Shown piece after piece: positions 58,644 to 64,000 of a stretch of DNA of 64,000 nucleotides. Numbering within the stretch: the stretch's first letter is position 1; each line of letters begins with the position of its first letter. This DNA comes from Liriodendron chinense. Its lineage: Eukaryota > Streptophyta > Magnoliopsida > Magnoliales > Magnoliaceae. A program made the translations under genes and the position numbers. Below the pieces are notes generated by a model that worked only from the letters and a program-made list of their open reading frames with translations, ran no database searches and was not told the DNA's origin. Location of the stretch: NCBI GenBank assembly GCA_003013855.2, contig ML058449.1, forward strand, positions 496,001-560,000. Direction: 5' to 3'.

Positions 58644-60556
58644 TCTTTTAGTGCACTTTTCTGTGGCATACTAGTGCACCTTGTTTGTCAATAACTTAGG
58701 TCAGTGAGTCTAGTGTCGGTTGAGCTTAATGAAGATGAAGACCGAAGACTCAAGTGGCTCAGCTGCATCAAGGAAGAAGAAACAGGTAAAAGTGATGCCT
58801 TGATGTGCCTTAACCTTGACAAAAACCTAACCCTTAACCTCCTTAATGACCTTGACCATCTTACGAATACCCTTAGTCATCATATTTTGGCCCTAGGTGT
58901 CCCAAAAGATCATCATAACCTGGCCATAGAGTGGGGTTGTGAGAAAGTTGGGTCAGTAAACAACCTGGTTGAACCCAGGCCTGTCTGACCGGTCAAGACC
59001 GGTCGGACAGGCTTCCAGTCTAGACAGCGTGCAGCAGGCCATTGGGCTGACCGATCTTGACCTGTCAGCTGGGCTGGTTTGACCGGTCAAGACCGGTCGG
59101 ACAAACCCCCCCTCAGACAGTTTGTACACTGTCCTCTCTGTCTGTTGGCTGACCGGTCGGGACAGGTTGGAAAAAGCCATTATTTGCCTTTTTTTGTCCA
59201 TTTGAACACCTTTTATAAAGGGGCTTGGCTCATTTTGAGGGGAAGCAGAGGGATTTCGAGAGGAGTGAAGTCACTATTGTTGGAGACCATTTGAGGCTCA
59301 TTCCCAACCTATGCAAGGCATCTTCCTTGCGCTTTAACACAAGATTGGAGCATTTCAAGCTCATGAAGAAGATGACCTTCATCCCCTCTTGATCTCTAGA
59401 GTTTGGACCTTCCTTGATAGGCATATCCTTGTCCAAAATTCTAAGATGAGATTGTTGTAGGAGAGAGACTCTAGGCAACCCATTCCCATTAGTTGTAGAG
59501 TTCTCAAACCTACCATCCTATCACCTTGGGCATCTTAGAGGTATCACAAGCAAGGTGATTGAAAGAATGTAGTTGAGGCATTGGCGACGCAACGGTAACA
59601 CAATCGATGGAGCAAGAGAAACTGATTGAAGCACGGGAGAGCAGAGATCAAGCAACCCGAACCGGCGCTTAACAAGGGGCTCATCCGACAAGTAAGGTTG
59701 TCTTTATTGAGAGTCCATCCACTCAATTCCCTTTGGGAGTTGAGTGTAGAGTTTGTTAGTCAAACTCGATCTAAGGACGTTGGCCGTTCCTTGGCCTGTT
59801 TGTCGACCTAAAGTCTAGGGGTTGTTTGGCACTCCTTGGCCCGTTAGCCGGGCCTAAACAAAGTTTCTAAGGGGGAGCCTCTGACATGGGAGTGAACGTG
59901 CATTGGGTTGAGAGTTAGCCTATGTCGAAAACTTCGGTTATGGTTGAGAGGTGAACCGCTAAAACCTCCGTGTAAAGGTTGAGAGGTGAACCTCATTTAA
60001 AACCTCCGATAGTGAATATCGGTGTGCTTAAAAGAGTTGAGTACTTGAACTGGGAGTGGAGTAGATCCAAAGTCGAACCACTATACATGCTTATGTTTGT
60101 AGTTAAATTGAGCACATTGATATCTTAACATTGGACGTTTAATTGTTTAATTATGAATGCTTGATAGGAATGTAAGCTAGGCACTAGATAGGCACATCCA
60201 CACACAAGATGTACTTTCACTAGTTATGTAGACTTGAGCTCATTGATCCATTCTCATAAGTCTACATAGGTTGCATAGATTAGGAGTTTGATTAGTTATA
60301 TCATTTGATTATCTATGCATGCTTAGACTAGGTTGTTTATTGCTTAAACCATATGCTAGTCTTGTGATTGGACCCACTTAGGCTTGGAAGCAAAAGTGTT
60401 CTAGCTTACTTAGTTTAATTTGTTAAATTGTGTAAGTAGGCGAAAGGAATTTCAAAAAGGTCCTAATCACCCCATATAGGTTTAGCCATAGTTCTAGTTG
60501 CTCTTTAAGCTTTCGCACATACGAAGGTGTCGTGTTAGACTACCAACGTACTTTCA
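58644..60556. mobile_element. Solo-LTR-like element nested in copy B gag
   Basis: It interrupts the gag/CCHC junction: TATCCTCCAT is followed by the insert, and CATGCTCAGAAC resumes, so CAT is shared at the junction (a degenerate TSD). It shares GTGCAC near its start and text such as GGGAGTGGAGTAGA and AACCACTATACAT with the element at 3207-5611. It carries five GACCGGTC words (58987-59158), followed by a TATA-like CTTTTATAAAGGG near 59210. It has no coding region. Confidence 0.6.
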
Positions 60557-60559
60557 CAT

Positions 60560-61178
60560 GCTCAGAACTTCTTCCCCTCATAACCAGTGCATTTGAGGAA
60601 TAACGGGAAGCCACATCATCGCTTTTCTTTCTCATCGCCTTCGATTGGAGGGCTGAGATAACGGTCTCGACGCTTATGGTTTCCCTCCCTGCGCACACAG
60701 AGTCCCTGAACGAATCATATGAATCTGGAAGAGAATTCAACAGGATGCATGCTTGATATTCATCCTTCATCGGTTCATCGATCTCCTCCAACTTGCAAAC
60801 CAGCCTATTGAACGTGCTCAGGTGGTCCTCCACCTCCGTTCCCTCAGCCATCCTCAAGGTGAACAACTGCATCAACACATACATGCGATTCTCTAGAGAC
60901 CTCTTGGCATAATCCTTCTCTAGCTTCGCCATCGTTTCAGCCGCAGTCTTCTCCTTCATGACATGATAGAGAACATCATCCGTAAGGTTTAACAGGATTG
61001 AGGTTCTAGCCTTCTTGTTGAGTCTTGTCCACTCATCATCTTTCTTAGCCTCGGGTCTCTTTCCAAGAGCTTCATCAAGCCCTTGCTGAACCAGGAAGGA
61101 TTCAACTTTCACCTTCCATAGCTCAAAGTTATTTTTTTCAGAGAACTTCTCTATCTCGAACCTTGCGCCCGATCCCAT
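60560..61178 (-). pseudogene. Copia gag (UBN2), copy B, interrupted
   Basis: About 206 codons of nucleocapsid precursor starting MGSGARFEIEKFSEKNNFEL, with LQLFTLRMAEGTEVEDHL-type and AGRETISVETVISALQSKAM sequence typical of Tork-lineage copia gag. The frame is open up to the nested insertion, which removes it from the CCHC and protease part at 57961-58640. Confidence 0.85.
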
Positions 61179-61232
61179 ATTCTCGTCTCAGATTCGAATC
61201 TACGCCACACCAACTTTATCTCTGATACCACT

Positions 61233-61863
61233 TGTTGGGAAAGCCGGCAGTGGAAGCGGAACGCCAAACGCATGAAGCAATGCGAGATCAAATGAGAAAC
61301 AATATGCAATCAAGCCACACACAAGCATTCACCACAAGAGAATCCGATTTTACGTGGAAAAACCCCGTAACGGGTAAAAAACCACGGCACAAAGCGATCA
61401 ACTATGAATTAAACAGAACATTACAAAGATGATAGCCCACAAGCAAGGAAAACAGAGAAAACCCAAGCTCTCTCTCTCACACAACTCTCTCCCCTCTTCC
61501 TAACACGATTAGGAAACCTTAGACACCTTAGGATCCCAATCTAAGTTGGATTAAAACTCCTTAAATAAGCAAAATTCTGAAATTAGAAACATCTTGCGCA
61601 GTACTGTGAGCTACGCAAGAAACCTGCGCGCATAGCCGACCGGTTGCACATCGCACCAAACAGTCCAGGGAGAAAAAACTTCACATAGACCCGACACTGC
61701 CTCACCACCAACCGGTCGGAGCCCCCTCCAGACCGGTCAACCGACCAGTTTAGGGCCACAAAATCTGCTAGCCTTCACGTGCATCTGGGCCAAACGTTCA
61801 GACCGGTCGCCCGTCCGGTTTGAGCACCCAAACCGTGCACAAACATTTGAAGGCTCTCCAACA
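61233..61863 (-). repeat. Copia copy B 5' LTR
   Basis: Direct partner of 57194-57864. It carries GACCGGTC at 61731-61738 and 61801-61808. On the minus strand these lie upstream of a TATA-like TTGCTTATTTAAGG (about 61558-61571). Confidence 0.85.
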
Positions 61864-62157
61864 GAGGCCTCCTTTCCGCAGGTTGCTTTCTATTGACATA
61901 CCTGATCTTTTTGTCAAAACATCGGTCTTTCCTCTTCTGCCTAAACTTCATCAATGCTACCTCTCTTCGTTCAACTTAAACAGATTTCACTTCAGTTGAA
62001 GATGAGCTTGTAATGGACGGCCACAGGTAAGGTGTAGGCATTTGACCCGATTGCAAATTGGCATTGACTGGGTAATAAAAAAAGGGTGTTATCATAGGTA
62101 CATGAAGACACTGTGGAAGAGCATTTTGGTGCTGGCGGAAGTGGTGTGTGGGATAAC

Positions 62158-62622
62158 TGATCCAAATCCACGGATCTACAGGGACTCCTCAACCTGTCTT
62201 CGTCAAATCCACGATGGGATATCTCGAATCCACGAGTCCTTCTCTTCGAATCCACGAAGAACAACTCGAATCCATGAGTAAAACAAGAGAAAACTCTTAA
62301 CTTTTATTCAAAATATATCAATCATTCTTTAAAATGAGAATTAAACAAGTACTTATAGCAAACTAAACCCTAGAAACGCAACTTAGGTGTCCTAATTGGA
62401 AAAGGAAACTAATTAGGCGAAAATTGAATAAAAAACCATAAAAAAAGGAAAGTTCGCGCACTTGTTGTGCAATGGCCTGCTGGTTGGTGGGGGGGTCCGG
62501 CCGGCCGGTTTGTGACCAAAAACGTCCAGAGAGGTTTTACTCTCTAGATTGTGGGTTCCGGCCGGTCGACTGAAGTGTTCAACTGGTCGTCCATCCGGTC
62601 GGCTGGGCTTATGTTCGGGATG
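62158..62622. repeat. LTR-type repeat abutting the TOC1 exon
   Basis: It begins TGATCCAAATCCACGG at the point where TOC1 homology ends. The AATCCACGAG/GAATCCACGAAGAA words recall the start of the LTR at 30325. A CCGGCCGG/CCGGTCGG-rich patch lies at 62495-62610. Its other end is not clear. Confidence 0.4.
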
Positions 62623-64000
62623 TCACGCCCCAAATTCGGTTCTCGACGTCCATTCGCTGTAACCCGAATTCAGAGGTGGCAGCCTCCGTAGTACCCCGAT
62701 CTCGGATCCTAACCCCACACGCCAGGTTCCGATCCTGGGATACCACAAGGAGGATTTTAGGGTCTGAATTTTTTTTTATTGAAAACATGAGCATCACAAT
62801 ATGAGTACCATCAAAGACAAACACAATATTTCCACTAAATCATTTCGTTTATATACAGTACTGGAAAGTAAATATACAATGCGTAAATATAAAAACTGTG
62901 CACACTTCGGCACCTCCTGCTACTGCACTACAAACTCCAACTCAACGTTGCTGATATACTCTGGTAGAACCTGCAGCGTAACAAACGCGCATAAGCTTCG
63001 AACGAAGCTTCGTGAGTGCGTGTGTGCGTGCACAATGCGTATGACAAGCATGATAAATATCAGAGTAAGCAGTAAAGCATGATGAGAACTTTAAACCAAG
63101 ACTTCGCCCAATTAGGCTACACGATCATGTGATATGAATAACCAGTCTATCACGGCTATGCAAGCATGCAATACATATAACTAGCCTACCATGGCTATGC
63201 AAGCATGCAATACAGGTAACCAGCCTACCAAGGCTATATACTCTTACTATGCAATGGCCTACAGGGCCTAATGTCACATACAATGATCCAATGCATGTAT
63301 GCAAATCACCACCTCTCAGTACAGTGGTCCAGATACGAACAGTCAAAACGCAATCACGTAAGCAATACAGGAATCGGAACTGGTAGCTCGCCCAGTGTGG
63401 TAGCTCGCCCAGGCTTACAGCCTCGCCCACGTCACACCCGCCCACATCAGGTCCGTCCCATACCATACAGAACATCAGTCACATCACTGATACCAATACC
63501 ATCTCTGAAACGGAACATCACCGGGGTCTCACAGACCTCACTACTCACCAGTAGAATGCCAAAGCCTATCTGGTGCAATAGCGGACCTACTCACAGCTGG
63601 TCAAACTCAACCCCCTTTGCCAACACTCTTCCGGCAGGTTAGGTCAGACCTCCTTCCAAACTGACCACGTGCAGTGGATAACACCGCCGTTTGGTATTCG
63701 GCATACTGGTGTATGATTAAACCACCCGGTCCTTGAATGGAGCACCCACCTTGGTACCAACGGGATCAGGGACTTTCACCCAGGGACATCTTTGGCATCC
63801 AGTTTAAAGATCACATATTTTCGGTGTTCTGCAAACCACGATGGAGCTGTGGTTGCAACGTAGTAACCATGCTATATGCGGCACAAGCAGACGGTGCGAA
63901 ATGCAACCATGCATACAAACGTGGGACGACATGCCCGTGCAAGTCTCCAAAGAGCACCATAAAACTATAAGGTCTCAAACACAATGTCACCGTCAGCTGG
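62623..64000. repeat. LTR-like repeat, runs off the window
   Basis: It begins near TGTCACGCCCCAAATTCGG (about 62620), a start seen in plant LTR elements. No gag or pol is recognisable up to the window end. A 39-bp tandem repeat lies at 63138-63238 (unit ending GGCTATGCAAGCATGCAATA). Confidence 0.35.
63138..63238 (+). repeat. 39-bp tandem repeat, 2.6 copies
   Basis: The unit is ATAACTAGCCTACCATGG then CTATGCAAGCATGCAATA with a few differences; copies start at 63138, 63177 and 63216. Confidence 0.8.

Larger units (their letters stand above)
57194..61863 (-). mobile_element. Copia (Tork-like) element lacking integrase and RT, copy B
   Basis: LTRs at 57194-57864 and 61233-61863 start TGTTGGGAAAGCC and end CTCTCCAACA (the left one AATA). 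The TSD is GAGGT (57189-57193) and GAGGC (61864-61868), and the intact TOC1 sequence predicts GAGGC. CTCTGATACCACTT at 61219-61232 is the complement of the tRNA-Met primer-binding site. Gag lies at 60560-61178. The protease and pre-integrase region lies at about 57961-58500, with LDSG and KHVSKMKMNVISLG. As in copy A, about 100 bp then leads straight into the LTR with no integrase or RT. A 1.9 kb element (58644-60556) is nested inside gag. Confidence 0.87.
57061..62157 (-). pseudogene. TOC1: TOC1/PRR1-type clock gene, last exon, disrupted
   Basis: In an intact plant, TOC1/PRR1 is a nuclear repressor of the circadian clock; its CCT domain binds DNA. On the minus strand, 62157-61864 reads HHFRQHQNALPQC, YYPVNANLQSGQMPTPYLW and SSSSTEVKSV, followed by an in-frame TAA (about 61967-61969). 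It continues in frame with VERREVALMKFRQKRKDRC, FDKKIRYVNRK and AERRP. A 4.7 kb retrotransposon interrupts here. Then 57193-57061 gives RVRGQFARQVND and an acidic tail ending DDASEF with TGA at 57061-57063. The CCT domain is split between RRP and RVRGQF. At 62158 the homology stops at another repeat, and the receiver-domain exons are not in the window. Stop, insertion and truncation together indicate a pseudogene. Confidence 0.85.

Noticed and set aside
61960..61980. Reading the TOC1 stop as an intron border (AG before TTGAACG)
   Set aside because: The frame upstream of the TAA continues to match the TOC1 family directly (SSSSTE before it, RREVALMKFR after it), so an in-frame stop within one exon explains it better than a splice site.
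1..64000. tRNA, rRNA or organelle-derived DNA
   Set aside because: None of the conserved tRNA boxes or rRNA blocks was seen by eye; the TGGTATCAGAG-type words found are retroelement primer-binding sites.

Overview
The window is nuclear DNA of a flowering plant. It carries a phytoene desaturase gene of plant type with GT-AG introns, a plant CAX2-type cation/H+ exchanger, and a piece of a TOC1/PRR1-type clock gene. All of this is buried in LTR retrotransposons, LINEs, hAT and Mutator-like elements and microsatellites. The abundant GGGCCCAC / CATCATGATG-type DNA-transposon debris reminded me of magnoliid genomes, but that is a weak inference and the species cannot be fixed from the sequence.

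Layout. (1) 233-1480: a LINE tail on the minus strand. (2) 1826-21124, plus strand: twelve 3'-most coding exons of phytoene desaturase (PDS). The first exons, with the transit peptide and the start of the FAD fold, lie upstream of the window. The frame is open across all exons, while the introns hold at least six transposon insertions, some nested: a solo-LTR-like element with a hAT inside it; a LINE, a Ty3/gypsy element and a hAT stacked in one intron; an unusual inverted-terminus element; and three further hATs. (3) 21125-27640: DNA-transposon debris, a gag/pre-integrase-type copia remnant at 22761-24444 and a clean 9-bp-TSD MULE at 25509-26046. (4) 27640-39660: a few exon-like coding islands that I cannot assign, separated by two non-autonomous LTR elements (30325-32814 and 34164-38797, the latter with a solo LTR inserted in its own 5' LTR). 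(5) 42824-45074: a solo-LTR-like element rich in a CACGCACCC motif. (6) 46125-49049, minus strand: four exons of the C-terminal half of a CAX2-type vacuolar cation/H+ exchanger. (7) 49050-57060: a solo LTR, a hAT and more DNA-transposon debris. (8) 57061-62157, minus strand: the last exon of a TOC1/PRR1 gene, cut in the middle of its CCT domain by a 4.7 kb copia (Tork-like) element that itself carries a nested insertion. The exon also has an in-frame stop and ends against another element, so it reads as a pseudogene. (9) 62158-64000: LTR-type repeats running off the window.

The only gene that looks intact over the part seen is PDS (plastid carotenoid synthesis). The strongest unusual signals are the disrupted clock-gene exon; a palindromic GACCGGTC motif that recurs in clusters in LTRs of several otherwise different families, often just upstream of the TATA box; a copia family whose copies all stop after gag, protease and the pre-integrase region; and an element at 14459-15266 whose far end is an inverted copy of its own LTR start. 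Coordinates of nested elements were read by eye from terminal sequences and target-site duplications (TSDs); no alignment or search was run.
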